DNA from: Pristionchus mayeri
Lineage: Eukaryota > Nematoda > Chromadorea > Rhabditida > Neodiplogasteridae
Reading direction: 5' to 3'
Length of the DNA: 64,000 bases
NCBI GenBank assembly: GCA_036245805.1
Contig: BTRK01000004.1
Span: 9,920,001-9,984,000, forward strand
Part shown: piece after piece, positions 1 through 11,177 of the stretch
Layout of the letters: every line of letters begins with the position of its first letter
Numbering within the stretch: the stretch's first letter is position 1
Translations under genes and position numbers: made by a program
Notes under the pieces: generated by a model
What the model saw: the letters and a program-made list of their open reading frames with translations, nothing else
Database searches by the model: none
What the model was told of the DNA's origin: nothing

Positions 1-2265
1 CTTCTTCAAGCAGATTATCGAAGAAGAGATAGGAGAGATCTTCCTGTGAAATGTGTACCAAACCTCTAATAAATGATTATCAATTCATTCCACTGTCGAG
101 AAACCATTAAATTCTCGCCTCTCTCGCCGCTTCTTTCGCTGTCGATCGCCGAATGAGAGGGCGAAATGACACGTCGCAATCGAAATAACGGGAGAATTAG
201 GGGTCGAAAATTTTCTAATTATGCAAATATCTCTCAGGCGCACCCCGGTAGCTACCACATTCAGCATATCATTCGATTCCTCTTGATGAGCTCTATCGAT
301 TGAGCTCTTGAAAACCTTCGGCTTCGAATTGTGGTGAAAATGAATAAATTAATTCGATTTACAAAAATGCAAATTCGATTTTGCATGAACCAACGAAATA
401 TGTATGTTCCCACTGATCGTAGGAACACGCTCCGTAAGTAATTCTTAAAAATATTATTTTTGAAAGCTGTTATGAAGCCTCAAAGTTGGCAATTTTCGGC
501 CGCTAGAAACTTTCGTGACCTACCAAGTGTTTGAAATCAAATATTTGGTACAAAGCTTGATGGCATCTTGTAAGGGACCCTATCGAAAAATGCAGAGAAA
601 CATTGGGGTCAAAAACTGTGAACAAGACCCCCTGATTTTATTGGATTCTTGCGTGACACGCGTGATACACGCTTACCAGAGTGGTTTACCCGGGTTTGAG
701 AAAACAATTGTGGGGCTACAACGGTTAAAATGTGCAACGTTGAGAGTTTTATTTTTTTAAAGGTTATGAATACTCGGATACTCTGTTTGGCGAGCTTTAG
801 TACACCGCTAGTCAATTCTCTTTGTGGCCATATGCGAGATCAAAGTAGCCGCGGCTACGAATTTCGATGTGAATTTCTCAAAGCAGATCGTTACAATGTG
901 CCTAGGGAGCACCAAAATTGCGTGGACTTATTACATCATTCTTGAGCACATTTTAGGACCAATCGAAATGCACAGCCCCTATAGCATCATCATGATGAGC
1001 GATCCGTATTCAAGATGTTATGCTAGTTAGTCAAGTTATCTAGTAATGTGGGTGTCTATGAGCCGCCATTGTTGGTGGTCGGACAAATCGTGCAATTTTT
1101 TACCAGTGGACGAATTCAGTACACAACACGCCGAATAGAGGGAGTAGTATAGAGCGATGTAATCTTAGCCGAATAAAGATATCCAGTATGCTTCCGTGAC
1201 ACAATGCTTTGGGCGGTTGGGCGGCAGATTTGCAGAAGGCAGACACTGTGAAAAATGTATGCGAAATTAAGATTTTGAAAAATATGAACAAATATAATAA
1301 GAACACAAATATGCGTGTGAAGAAGTGGAATGGGCGCTGATAGGGGACGCGTGACTTTCTTACGTGGAGAGAAGAGGGGGTACGTGAGGTGATCGAGGGG
1401 AGAAAAAAGGGACGACTACGCACGCATTTATTGGCTATGGGCACATCAACCCAAGCGCTCGCCGAAAATGGCCAACTTACTCAGATTTATTTCAATGTAC
1501 GATTCTAGCTCAAGCGGTGCTAATTTAAGCGTTCAAAATAAGTCATTTTTACTATTGAACTCCGATAAAATTTTCAATATTCTGACAAACACTTGCAATC
1601 ATTCCAAATTCGAACGTCTTGTAACTTTGGCTGCTTTGCAATGTTGCAAGTTGTTGTCTTATCGAAGGGAGCGGTTAATGAAGAGTATTGGGCCCGCGAT
1701 TATAATTTAGATCAGAAATATGTAATTGTTGCAATTGCTTCATGATTATGATCGTCATCCGAACTTGAGTATTACCATGCATACATCAATTGTCATCTAC
1801 CGTACCCTCCAATAAGGTACTATCACATGCACGCGGACATGGTCAACATGTTTGTTGACTTTGATTGATATCATTCCTTCTCTCCATACCGTACCATTCG
1901 CTATAGATCGATCAATTAGTATAATTAATGCAGTGACGATAATTTGATATTTGAGATGTATTGAAATTAGAATATCAACTCGGTAATATGCGGAATACTT
2001 GGTCATGATTGATACGCTCATAGAACATAAATTTTCGAAAAAGGTCTACTGGAACTTCTTCCATCCTGAATATGTTCATATTTTAGCGGAAAAATTGCAT
2101 TACCCGGAAGATACATATGATACTTCATAAATACCTCACGATACCATTGAATTATATCTTCACAAAGCCCAAATTGTGTAAATCTCCGTTTCTTTACATA
2201 ATCAAATTGTAATAGTAATTAACAATCGGGATTAAACGATAATGGCAATGGCTGCGTAGTACATA
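1..2265. other. no recognisable gene
   Basis: Only short ORFs without family resemblance are present. The stretch about 1330-1440 (GGGGACGCGTGACTTTCTTA region) loosely resembles 3627-3727, which suggests an old dispersed repeat. I see no coding exon with splice sites that I can support. Confidence 0.4.
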
Positions 2266-2990
2266 CCGTGAGGCTTATTCATCGTCAGCGAGCGAACATT
2301 CTGCCAGTTCTTCTTGAGCAGAGAGACGAGGAAGTTGATGGCGATTAGAGTTCGTAATTCGGGACTTCGTCTCGTCATTTCGCGCACCATCTACACACTC
2401 TCAAGACCGGTGGAGCGGGAATAGAGTGTGCACAATGAACAGACCGTGGTATCGTTTCTCGAACTCTAATAGCGAGAGAGCAGTCGGCGACCACCTCCTC
2501 CTCAGACATAACAACTTGTCCGTCGGCGATCGAGCAGCACAGCACCTTCTTCTGCAGGAACTTGGTGATGACCTTGATTTCGTCACCCATGTACTGGGAG
2601 ACGAAGGAAGGGAACTTGCCTGCCTAGTTGAGACCGAGTCTGAGGATAGGGTAATCGGGTTGATGAGCGACTCGGAAGCGAGGAAAGCATCCTATCTCTT
2701 CGTCAGCTTCAGCTTCTTGAGGTCATCGGCATTCATGCAGGGGAGGTTGAGTAAGCCTCGTCGCAATGCTGCAGATCCCTGAACACACACACACCTTCAT
2801 GTGAGGCTTGGGGGATGTTCTTCATCCTGACGGACCCGCGTAAACGTTTGTCCTTCTGAGGATCGCAGTTTGTCAGACCGATCTGAAGCTCGACGTTCTT
2901 ACAGAATTTGCGCGTCATCTACTGAGTTCCCTTGAGGACCTCGACGCCGGTAGCATTCGAGAACTCGCGAAAGATCTTGCTGGAAGTCAT
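2266..2990 (-). pseudogene. processed pseudogene of ribosomal protein L10a (uL1)
   Basis: Read on the minus strand from an ATG at 2990, the sequence follows the large-subunit protein L10a from start to near the C-terminus with no introns. It begins MTSSKIFREFSNATGVEVLK, then reaches an in-frame TAG. It continues with [20 protein letters not shown], with the QQHCDEA-like motif (LQHCDEA), then after frameshifts with GKFPSFVSQY, TKFLQKKVLC and [17 protein letters not shown] near 2290. Lack of introns, a stop, frameshifts and a 127-bp insertion (2344-2470) show a dead retrocopy. The functional parent gene is not in this window. Family identity is firm because several conserved L10a blocks appear in order. 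Confidence 0.88.
2344..2470. mobile_element. MITE inserted in the L10a pseudogene
   Basis: The segment is bounded by inverted repeats ATTAGAGTTCG and CGAACTCTAAT and interrupts the L10a reading frame between a Ser-Leu-Ala-Ile block and the NFLVSLL block. Internal sequence (GTGTGCACAATGAACAGACC) resembles small elements at 40778-40966, 42130-42228, 50650-50697, 53862-53935, 54330-54395 and 57770-57870, which share a core like GACGATTACCCGAATTTCG. It inserted after the retrocopy formed. Confidence 0.6.
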
Positions 2991-4190
2991 GGTTTAATTC
3001 AATTCAATTATTTATCCACCAAGGGTATTTATGCGGAGAGTTTCCGGAGAGTCTTCGGTAGCTTGCGGCGGATGTATTTTGTAGACTGGGTTACCTCGAG
3101 TCAAACGTCCCCAGGGTCGCTAGCGACGCTGACTCGACGGTAGGGAGGGAGAAATGGACTTGAAGGCAACGGGGAGAAGATTTTGAAATTGGGGGATTGG
3201 GGATTTGAAAAATGGTTACCCGTAAAATTGGTAATTAAATCCACTTTAAGATTCAAGATGATTTCCATCGGTTCGACTCATTTACCATAAAAAATGTCCG
3301 TTCGAATATTTGTGGCTGAATCATAAACCACAGTGTACATAAGGACCATCGATTACTGTAGTCTGTATATTTCCGGAGATACTTTGATTTGTGGAGGAGT
3401 ATTGTTCGGTGCTGAGTGCAAGTCGGTAAACATGTTTACCACTTCCAGAAGACTTGATAAGATTGCAGCAGAAGTTTGGGAATGTAGTGAGCATGGAAAA
3501 TCCAGACCTAGCTTGTGCTGTTTTTGCAAAGAGACGCTAGTCATGAGGTAATAGCTGGGCGACACAGATCGCTCGGCCTTGTGATAAGCGCTGTCGCCGA
3601 CAGGAATATTGGGACACGTAGTCAATATGAGGAGACGTGACACTTTCTAAGGGTGGAGACGTGAGAGAAACGAGGGAAAAACGGGGACGATTCTGCACGA
3701 TTGCCTGTTATCACTGGGGATAAGAGGAGACGTGCGTTGGGAATTGGATGGATGGGTGCCAAGGGTCAAGAAAAGACGAAGTCATGCGAGAAGCATGTGA
3801 ACTGAAGCACACATGATCACGTACATTTCTCGAATTCATTGCTAACTTATTAGCGAAATCCGTGATTATGAAAGAGGAGAATGAACGAGTGGAATGAATA
3901 AATAACGAGGGTACATTTCGCATGTAAAGGTTCGAACGTCGATTGTTTCTGATAGTTAACGTTTCTGTCATCATCCAAATAAAATGTTCTCGGGAGTCTG
4001 ATGTGTGCATAATGCAAAACATCGTTCATAACGCAACATTTTCTTCATCTTCGCATATCTGGTTGGAAAATGATCGATTCTCCCGCAATACACCTCTGAA
4101 TCACGCCGCTTCGACTGCCAAAGCGATCTTCGTGCGTCGACTTTCGCCTCTTCTAATCCGTGCGCACGTTTCTTGTCTTTCATCACGCCA
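2991..4190. other. intergenic region, no gene recognised
   Basis: No exon-like segment or RNA gene is visible. The 141-codon plus-strand ORF at 3943-4368 overlaps the ferritin promoter and has no recognisable content. Confidence 0.4.
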
Positions 4191-4276
4191 TCCGATAAGA
4201 CCTGTGGCCGTGCAAGATCATCCCTATTTCCCTCCCCCTCTCGCGTCACGTCGCCAATCGCCCTGCCTATATAAAC
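4164..4276 (+). promoter_or_regulatory. ferritin promoter: CACGT core, GATA site and TATA box
   Basis: A TATATAAA box lies at about 4268-4275, roughly 100 bp before the ferritin ATG. A GATAAG site is at 4194-4199, and an inverted hypoxia-type core (ACGTG read on the minus strand) is at about 4164-4168. In Caenorhabditis, intestinal ferritin genes are controlled through an upstream iron-dependent enhancer combining GATA and hypoxia-response sites. The same combination here is suggestive only. Confidence 0.45.
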
Positions 4277-4373
4277 AAGTCACGTCGGCCCTATCAGTAT
4301 CCCCTTCTTCTCCTCTCCCTTCCCCATTCCTTGCCGTGTTCATGGTAATCAATAATTTTCCAATTTGAGAAAG

Positions 4374-5208
4374 ATGTCCGAGTCACTCTGCAGACAGAAC
4401 TACGCCACCGAGACCGAGGCCGCAATCAACAAACAGGTACTGTAACCATCTGTGGCCTGCACGACCCACCGATCTGACCCACCGAACTACCGTAATCCTC
4501 GTAGGTCAACATCGAGCTGTACGCCTCTTACGTGTACCTGTCGATGGCTGCCTACTTCGATCGTGATGACGTCGCGCTGCACAACATTGCCGAGTTCATG
4601 AAGAAGAGCTCGAACGAGGAGAGAGAGCACGCGATTGGGCTGATGAAGTACGATATAGCTTACGGTAGTAGTACGATATCACGGCATGAGTACTGAATCT
4701 ACAGTATTAGCATGTGGGGTACGGTAGCTAATCAATATTTCAATTGCAGCTTCCAGACGCTTCGCGGCGGTCGCGTCGCCTTCAACGACATCACGAAGCC
4801 GGAAAAGAACGAGTGGGGCAGTGCCCTCGAGGCCTTCCAGGTATCGAATCTGACCTAGCAAACTGCCTGCCCAACAAACTACCGTATGCTTCCAGGCCGC
4901 GCTCGCACTCGAGAAGTCGAACAACAAGTCGCTGCTCGAACTGCACGCTCTCGCCGACAGAAACACCGACCCCTGCCTGACTGCATTCCTGGAGGATAAG
5001 TACTTGCACGAGCAGGTAGGGAATCTGACCCGTTTGAACTACCGTAATCCTAGGTCGTAATCGTGAATCTGACCCAGTTGTACTCGATGATGTACGTGCA
5101 CTTCAGGTGGAGTCGATCAACGAGATCGCTAAGATGGTTACGAACCTGAAGAGAGTCGGCCCGGGCCTGGGCGAGTACCTCTTCGACAAGGAGCACTTCG
5201 AATCCTAA
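4374..5208 (+). CDS. ferritin, heavy-chain type
   Basis: Five exons: 4374-4436, 4505-4647, 4750-4840, 4896-5015 and 5107-5208. All junctions are GT-AG and in phase, giving a 172-residue protein, the normal length for H-type ferritin. It would assemble into the cytosolic 24-subunit iron-storage shell and oxidise Fe(II). Ferroxidase-centre residues are visible: Glu in ELYASYVY, Glu and His in SSNEEREHA, Glu in [10 protein letters not shown], and Gln in KYLHEQVESI. The N-terminus [20 protein letters not shown] is a typical ferritin start and fixes the ATG. There is no signal peptide, so it is cytosolic. A TATA box and GATA site lie upstream. The second-to-third exon junction changes the usual Lys of LMK-FQ to Asn, which is not a catalytic position. 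Introns 1, 3 and 4 share a motif, see findings. Confidence 0.96.
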
Positions 5209-5500
5209 ACTTACCAGATCTAAAAGATCAAAGATCACCGACCACGAATATTGGCACCAAACTGTAGTAGAAACTGCAGACTAACATGTACATAGTCCAT
5301 TGTTTTGTATCGCACAGTTATGTGTTGTTATGCGGATAAAATGGTTTTCGAAAATGGCTTTGCGTTCGCTTCTGATATTCCTGATGTGGCTATGGAAATA
5401 TAAATGTACGATAAATCATAGTGAGATGATAGTAGTTGAGTCTCTATTCATGCGGCTAGGTTTAGCTAAAATGAGAATGACAAAGCAAAATGATGCTGAC

Positions 5501-5566
5501 TAATCTGAAGAGAGTCGGATCGGGCCAGGGGTACCTTTTCGACAAGGAGCACTTCGAGAACATGAG
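5501..5566 (+). pseudogene. duplicated fragment of the ferritin last exon
   Basis: About 300 bp after the ferritin stop, the sequence again encodes LKRVGSGQG then [10 protein letters not shown], nearly matching [20 protein letters not shown] of the real last exon but with a codon missing. No other ferritin exon accompanies it, so it is a relic of a partial tandem duplication. Confidence 0.85.
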
Positions 5567-5686
5567 ACCGCCGAAGCGATCTGCGAGGACCTCCACCTCT
5601 GCTAGTCTGACCACCCACCAAACCTCCCTACTAGTGTCTGTGTAGACCTGAGATGCTAGCGCGAGAGTCGAGGTACATGAGCATGC

Positions 5687-5752
5687 GGGGGTATAGCTCA
5701 GTGGTAGAGCATCTGGATCAGAAGGTCGGTGCCCCGAATCCCCCTGCCTCCA
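5687..5752 (+). pseudogene. degenerate tRNA-Cys-like sequence
   Basis: The 5' half GGGGGTATAGCTCAGTGGTA is identical to the start of eukaryotic tRNA-Cys, including the A box. The anticodon arm is collapsed (TCTGGATCAGA, no GCA anticodon loop) and the T arm is disordered (CCCCGAATCCCCCTG). It cannot fold as a normal tRNA. Confidence 0.7.
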
Positions 5753-6080
5753 AATGGCTTCCTCCGCTCCTCTGACTAACTTACACTAGTTGTCGCAGTG
5801 CATGTTCATGTATCTTCATGTACGCTTTCTCTCTCATTGTCTTCCTATGAAAAAAATTTAGAAACCGTGATCTGAATTTCAAATTATTGTTCCGATCCTG
5901 ATTGGTGTAACCTCATTATAATTGCACATAGCCCGATACATAAATTAGAACGATGATACAGTGCGACCGTCAGCGAAAATGAGCGTTTCAGATGTTTTTA
6001 TGATATTAAAATAAAGGCAACGATAATTTATTGAATTCTCCTAGACGGCAAAATGGGCGCAATATCAAATGTTTGCAATA
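5753..6080. other. AT-rich spacer, nothing recognised
   Basis: Sequence between the tRNA relic and the first foldback element, without an ORF or RNA I can identify. Confidence 0.4.
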
Positions 6081-8080
6081 TGAGAGGAATCGCGAGAGAA
6101 TCGACCATTTGAGGGGGGGTCAGCGGCGGTAGCTTGAAGTTTACCCTATCTGGCTGTATTTTCGGCTAGAGGTACTTTGAATGACGCTCTTTCTAACTGC
6201 GTCGTCAGAATTTTGATATCTGCCGTCATCGTCGAGATTCAGAAGGCCAAACTTGGTGCTTTCACTTTTTGGAGGTCAAATCGAGCTTACTTAAATGATC
6301 ATAACATCGTTTAAAATAACGATAGAAAGTCGTGCTTTTTTTAGAAAGAAAGCTGAGAACATGATCTACAACTTTTATGTTCACGTAATCATTCCTTGTG
6401 TTCATCCTGGTGCGGGGCGGTCGGGTGCACCAAAAGTGGCGTAACTTTGGAAATCGGAAAAACGTCTTGAGTTTTCATGCTTAAGTAATAGTACATGTGT
6501 GTGTTTCAGTTCTCGCCAAAAATTAGGGAAATCGAAGTATAAACAAAAAAAAGGCGTGACCTTTGGTAAGTCGACCTTAAAATGAGTTAAGGGCAAGTGT
6601 ACTGCTGGATTTTCAATTACACTTGTCTGTGCTTAAAATCGTTCAAAAACATCCCAAACCACATTGTAAGTTGTTTCCTCCCATATTTGAAAGCTTTCAA
6701 TGGTCATAAATTGTCATCTGAACGAAAATTTGAAATTAGGTATTTTCACCCTTTTCAACATGAGAGATGGGCTGGCATATTCTAAATCGCTTGTAAATAA
6801 TGTAGAAATGTCCCTCTAAACTACTGAAAGAAAAGGCGCATCAATAAATACGATATTTGATCTGAAGGATCCAACGAAAAGCGCAAAACTGCAATTAATG
6901 TCAACATATCCACAGGGTAACGACTCTTAGCTAGAAATGTAGAGCTCGATGAGCTAAACATTTCATCTGTTGAAAGTGAGTCTCTATCTTTTCGTTGAAG
7001 CGTGCTACAGAGCTTAGAAGTTGCGAAGAAACGGGCAAGATTCCCCCCAGAGCGCGCTCTCTAACCGTCTGCCGCTCTCGCCGTCTGACCTCCCTCTCCT
7101 TCCCCTCTATTTAGCGCTCCCCTCGGCCCGTTTCCCGTCGTTTCTGACCAACTTCTAGGCTCTGTAACACGCTTCAACGAAAAGATAGAGACTCACTTTC
7201 AACAGATGAAATGTTTAGCTCATCGAGCTCTACATTTCTAGCTAAGAGTAGTTACCCTGTGGATATGTTGACATTAATTGCAGTTTTGCGCTTTTCGTTG
7301 GATTCTTCAGATCAAATATCGTATTTATTGATGCGCCTTTTCTTTCAGTAGTTTAGAGGGACATTTCTACATTATTTACAAGCGATTTAGAATATGCCAG
7401 CCCATCTCTCATGTTGAAAAGGGTGAAAATACCTAATTTCAAATTTTCGTTCAGATGACAATTTATGACCATTGAAAGCTTTCAAATATGGGAGGAAACA
7501 ACTTACAATGTGGTTTGGGATGTTTTTGAACGATTTTAAGCACAGACAAGTGTAATTGAAAATCCAGCAGTACACTTGCCCTTAACTCATTTTAAGGTCG
7601 ACTTACCAAAGGTCACGCCTTTTTTTTGTTTATACTTCGATTTCCCTAATTTTTGGCGAGAACTGAAACACACACATGTACTATTACTTAAGCATGAAAA
7701 CTCAAGACGTTTTTCCGATTTCCAAAGTTACGCCACTTTTGGTGCACCCGACCGCCCCGCACCAGGATGAACACAAGGAATGATTACGTGAACATAAAAG
7801 TTGTAGATCATGTTCTCAGCTTTCTTTCTAAAAAAAGCACGACTTTCTATCGTTATTTTAAACGATGTTATGATCATTTAAGTAAGCTCGATTTGACCTC
7901 CAAAAAGTGAAAGCACCAAGTTTGGACTTCTGAATCTCGACGATGACGGCAGATATCAAAATTCTGACGACGCAGTTTGAAAGAGCGTCATTCAAAGTAC
8001 CTCTAGCCGAAATTACAGCCAGATAGGATAAACTTCATGCTACCGCCGCGGCGTGGTCGATTCTCTCGCGATTCCCCTCA
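6081..8080. mobile_element. foldback transposon family 1, copy A (2.0 kb palindrome)
   Basis: Two arms of about 0.95 kb are near-perfect inverted copies around a GC-richer centre near 7080. The arms open with TGAGAGGAATCGCGAGAGAA and close with the complement ending ...TTCCCCTCA, each flanked by a TA dinucleotide (6079-6080, 8081-8082). This is the target duplication of the Tc1/mariner superfamily. No transposase ORF exists. The paired 62- and 64-codon ORFs are the same DNA read from either arm. Copies B and C lie at 19965 and 26269. Confidence 0.85.
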
Positions 8081-8285
8081 TATAAACAAAATATTTATTT
8101 GAAAATTACTAAAATTGTTCGAATACATTTAGGTGTTTGTGAACGATTAAATCGGACTAAATAAGTTTCTTCAACTTCTATATTTTTAATTTTTCTTCTC
8201 CACCAAGGAAACCTGAAATATTTTTGTTATTCTGCCATGATCTTATAGGAAAAATTTGTTTTATGAATTGCACGACCAATTTTAA

Positions 8286-9882
8286 TCATTTACCTGTTTT
8301 ATTGGCACTCCCGAAACCGTCGTCAAACTTCGATCGCCTCCTGTTTTCACAACGAACCCAAGAAGGAGACAAGCCTGTTTTTTAAATCAAATCAATACAC
8401 TTTGAGAAAGATAATAATGCAACTCACCGTAACTTCGTGCGTTGGCCACAGCAAGTAAGAGATTACTACGGTAATGTTTCCTAGGTCGATGCCAGCAAGT
8501 GCCAGCGACGACCAGCACAACCACCATTGGAGACATGATCCCGAGAGGTACCAGGGCCTACAACAACATATTGTCGAAAGTGTTTAATAATATATTTAGG
8601 GGGATTCAAATAACAATTAGTGGATATTATACAGGGAATAATAGTCATCAACACGATATTACGATGTCGAAGGAACGACAATGGAACTATTGAGAAGAGA
8701 TGTCAAGATTTGTAATGTAAATGAATAATTTTGCTTTGCGTTGCTCATAAGATTTACCCGTGATCTCACCTGCGCTACTTGGATGCGGAAGAATTTCTTG
8801 TGCATTTGCGCAGTTTTCTCACTCATGCTCACCCCATTTGTGCCCAATCGTGATCGAATCTGAATAATCATTAAATTATAACAAAAAACAGATTCACTTG
8901 TAAAGCACAGAACATGCAGATAGCGTACGATATGACGTAACACGGGAGCAAGTCAAAAATAAGCATTAGTAAAAGTCCTATCGAGTTCTGTAAAAAATAT
9001 ATCAATTCGAATATTTTAGATTCCTAACCTCTTCGATCATTCGCATACCATACACATGGCAATCGTTCAACGTTGCTCCATGCAACTCATAAATGAGTTT
9101 GGCGAGCTCGTTCCTCAGTTCGTTAGTGGGCACGAAGAAGCGGCAGAAGTACTGAACAATGCGATTTTATGAAACAATACTATTGTAAATCATGCATTAG
9201 TTTCCTAGGTACGAGTATAGTTCTCGAGAATGATTATTCTCGTGTTATTGATTCTTGAAGTGAAAAGGATGTGAGAAATTAGGTACTGTCCTAACGAAAA
9301 TTACTGGAAATGCGAGAACATAGCCGTAATAGCCCTTGGCATTCCGGTTCTTGCTTACCAGTGAATATAAATAGCTAAAAACTATTATCGCGTAGGCGTA
9401 AATGAATCGTCGAGGAAGGGTCAAATTTGGCCTGAACATTTTGGATAGCTTAATCCCGGGCAAAACCTCAAACCTTGCAAGAGCCATCCACTGAAGTACA
9501 CAAGAAGCACAAAGCATCTTGAAATTCGAATAGTGACACACTTTCGATTATTTCAAAATACCTGCCAAGTTATGAGAACTTGATTGGCATATGCGATTAT
9601 TGCACAGTCCTTCAATTTATCCGATAAATAGAACAAGAGAGGACCGTAAAGAACCACTGCGATTTTGCCATCGATGAAAATGATTACCTGTTCTTTTAAT
9701 AAATTTATAATTCGTAATAAAAATGATTGTCACCTCTTGTACGACAAGTAGGAGAATACAAGTGCAACAGCCAACGCAAGCAGTGATCAAAATTGAAATA
9801 CGATAAGCATGAGCAGCTTGTCCCATTTTCCTACGCCACATAAGGACAAACAATGCGGAATTGATCGTGATTCCGAGCAATG
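8286..9882 (-). CDS. 7TM chemoreceptor (Srd/Str-like), start not resolved
   Basis: Eight minus-strand exons join in phase: 9882-9734, 9687-9562, 9517-9359, 9151-9029, 8987-8898, 8859-8770, 8557-8428 and 8374-8286. The product runs from a TM1 with LLGITINSALFVLMWRRKMG, through VIIFIDGKIAVVLYGP and IGLLLMLIFDLLPCYVISYA. It then carries the loop signature SEKTAQMHKKFF before TM6 and a C-terminal Arg-rich tail. SxKT..MxxxFF before a TM helix is typical of the Str/Srd/Srh superfamily of nematode chemosensory receptors in ciliated neurons. The final TM region is weakly hydrophobic as modelled, so the last exons are tentative. No convincing first exon with ATG was found upstream of 9882, so the gene may be partial. 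Confidence 0.72.
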
Positions 9883-10330
9883 CTGAATTGTTTGTTTTAA
9901 TTTATTTTATAAAGTCGAGCTCAAGCCTTCCAATGTCACTATTATTCTCGAGCTTGCCACCCATGGGCTCACATCGTTATTGAGCATCGATCGGATTCAG
10001 CGAATTCGAAGATTCTGAAAAGACAATTATTGTAGAATAGAACAATTGATCGAGTAATACTTCGGAAATGACAAAATTTGCATTCGTTTCCAACATCGAT
10101 ATTCCCTCACTCAATTGCAAGTGCTCCTGCATATAAAGTCGAAATTAGAATGTACTCACAAGGGAAGGCCTTGCGATGTCTTTGGACTTTCGGAACGCGA
10201 CCTAGTGGGATGGGTAGGTACATGAATTCTAAGAACTCCTGTAAAGTTCAATTTTGCTGAACGCCCTCGGGGCACGTAAAAAATCGATATTTGTGCCAGC
10301 GTTGCGGGTATGTAAAGCCTTCCAGGAGGC
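9883..10330. other. spacer upstream of the chemoreceptor
   Basis: It should contain the chemoreceptor first exon and promoter. I could not identify an ATG exon with a proper donor. Confidence 0.3.
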
Positions 10331-10407
10331 AAGCATTGGTGGTTGAGTGGTAGCGAGTCAGGACAGTAATCCTATGGACGTAGGTTCGGCATCTCTCCGG
10401 GTGAAAC
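10331..10407 (+). other. tRNA-like sequence (A and B box)
   Basis: GGTGGTTGAGTGGTAGCGAG resembles a tRNA D arm/A box. A short stem AGGA-TCCT follows, then GTAGGTTCGGCATC, which resembles a B box, and finally a T run. No anticodon loop with T33 fits. It is likely a tRNA-derived relic directly beside the next foldback element. Confidence 0.3.
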
Positions 10408-11177
10408 TTTTTGCACTATTTTTGCGTGTTAAGCCGATACTCTGGTAGCTAAAGTGAAAGCCCGTTTTTCCGTCTTTCCACTCTCATCTGTTGTAAATGC
10501 CGATCAGAGTGGTGTAATCAAGGAACTCTACAAAAATCGAACCATCAAAGGACCCAAGAAAGTTATTTGTACAGCCCAGAGGAAGACATCCCTTACCCAT
10601 AGCTTCACCATGAAGCCCACTTATTTCGCTGACGGGCATTTGGGAACTCATCTTTACGTGGTATTGCCGGAGGCGAAGGGGTCGTTCCCTGCCAAACGAC
10701 ATATTCAAGTCGATAATCTCGTGGCCAGAGCAAATAAGAGGGCAAGTACTTGATGGTGGATTGGCTCAAGACGTGTGTCTTCACGAACGACTGTCCGAAG
10801 GATCTTCTCCTTTTGGTAGACTCGTGGAGTTCCTTCAAGGATCATGCGACGATGATCGCGGATGGTACAATGCGGGATTTGTCGATAGCAGACCCAATGC
10901 CACCTTCCTTACCCCTAACCTATTCTGTTTCAATGCGCAACTCACCATGAAATGTGAAATTTCTGGCTGCGAGAACGACCACCTCTTGAAGTGCCCTACC
11001 TTCCTCTGGGTTGTACAAATAACTTTCTTGGGTCCTTTGATGGCTCGATTTTTGTAGAGTTCCTTGATTACACCACTCTGATCGGCATTTACAACAGATG
11101 AGAGTGGAAAGACGGAAAAACGGGCTTTCACTTTAGCTACCAGAGTATCGGCTTAACACGCAAAAATAGTGCAAAAA
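10408..11177. mobile_element. foldback element with DDE transposase remnant
   Basis: Inverted arms of about 170-180 bp begin TTTTTGCACTATTTTTGCGT at 10408 and end with the complement at 11177. Both arms read the same way outward (GTGAAAGCCCGTTTTTCCGT...). The centre holds a decayed transposase (see the 10610-10948 entry). It is therefore a deletion derivative of an autonomous cut-and-paste transposon. Confidence 0.8.
10610..10948 (+). pseudogene. transposase fragment, DDE superfamily
   Basis: The first frame reads MKPTYFADGHLGTHLYVVLP and SFPAKRHIQVDNLVARANKR. After a frameshift near 10745 it continues as VDWLKTCVFTND and DLLLLVDSWSSFKDH. The hydrophobic LLLLVDSWSSFKDH block is the second catalytic Asp region of the DDE endonuclease fold in Tc5/pogo-like nematode transposases. 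The N-terminal DNA-binding part and the end of the catalytic domain are missing. It is non-functional. Confidence 0.7.

Noticed and set aside
3943..4368. 141-codon ORF upstream of ferritin
   Set aside because: It covers the ferritin TATA box and 5' UTR, is of low complexity (Ser/Pro-rich) and has no family resemblance.
6402..7770. Identical 62- and 64-codon ORF pairs on opposite strands
   Set aside because: They are the same DNA in the two arms of foldback family 1, not duplicated genes.
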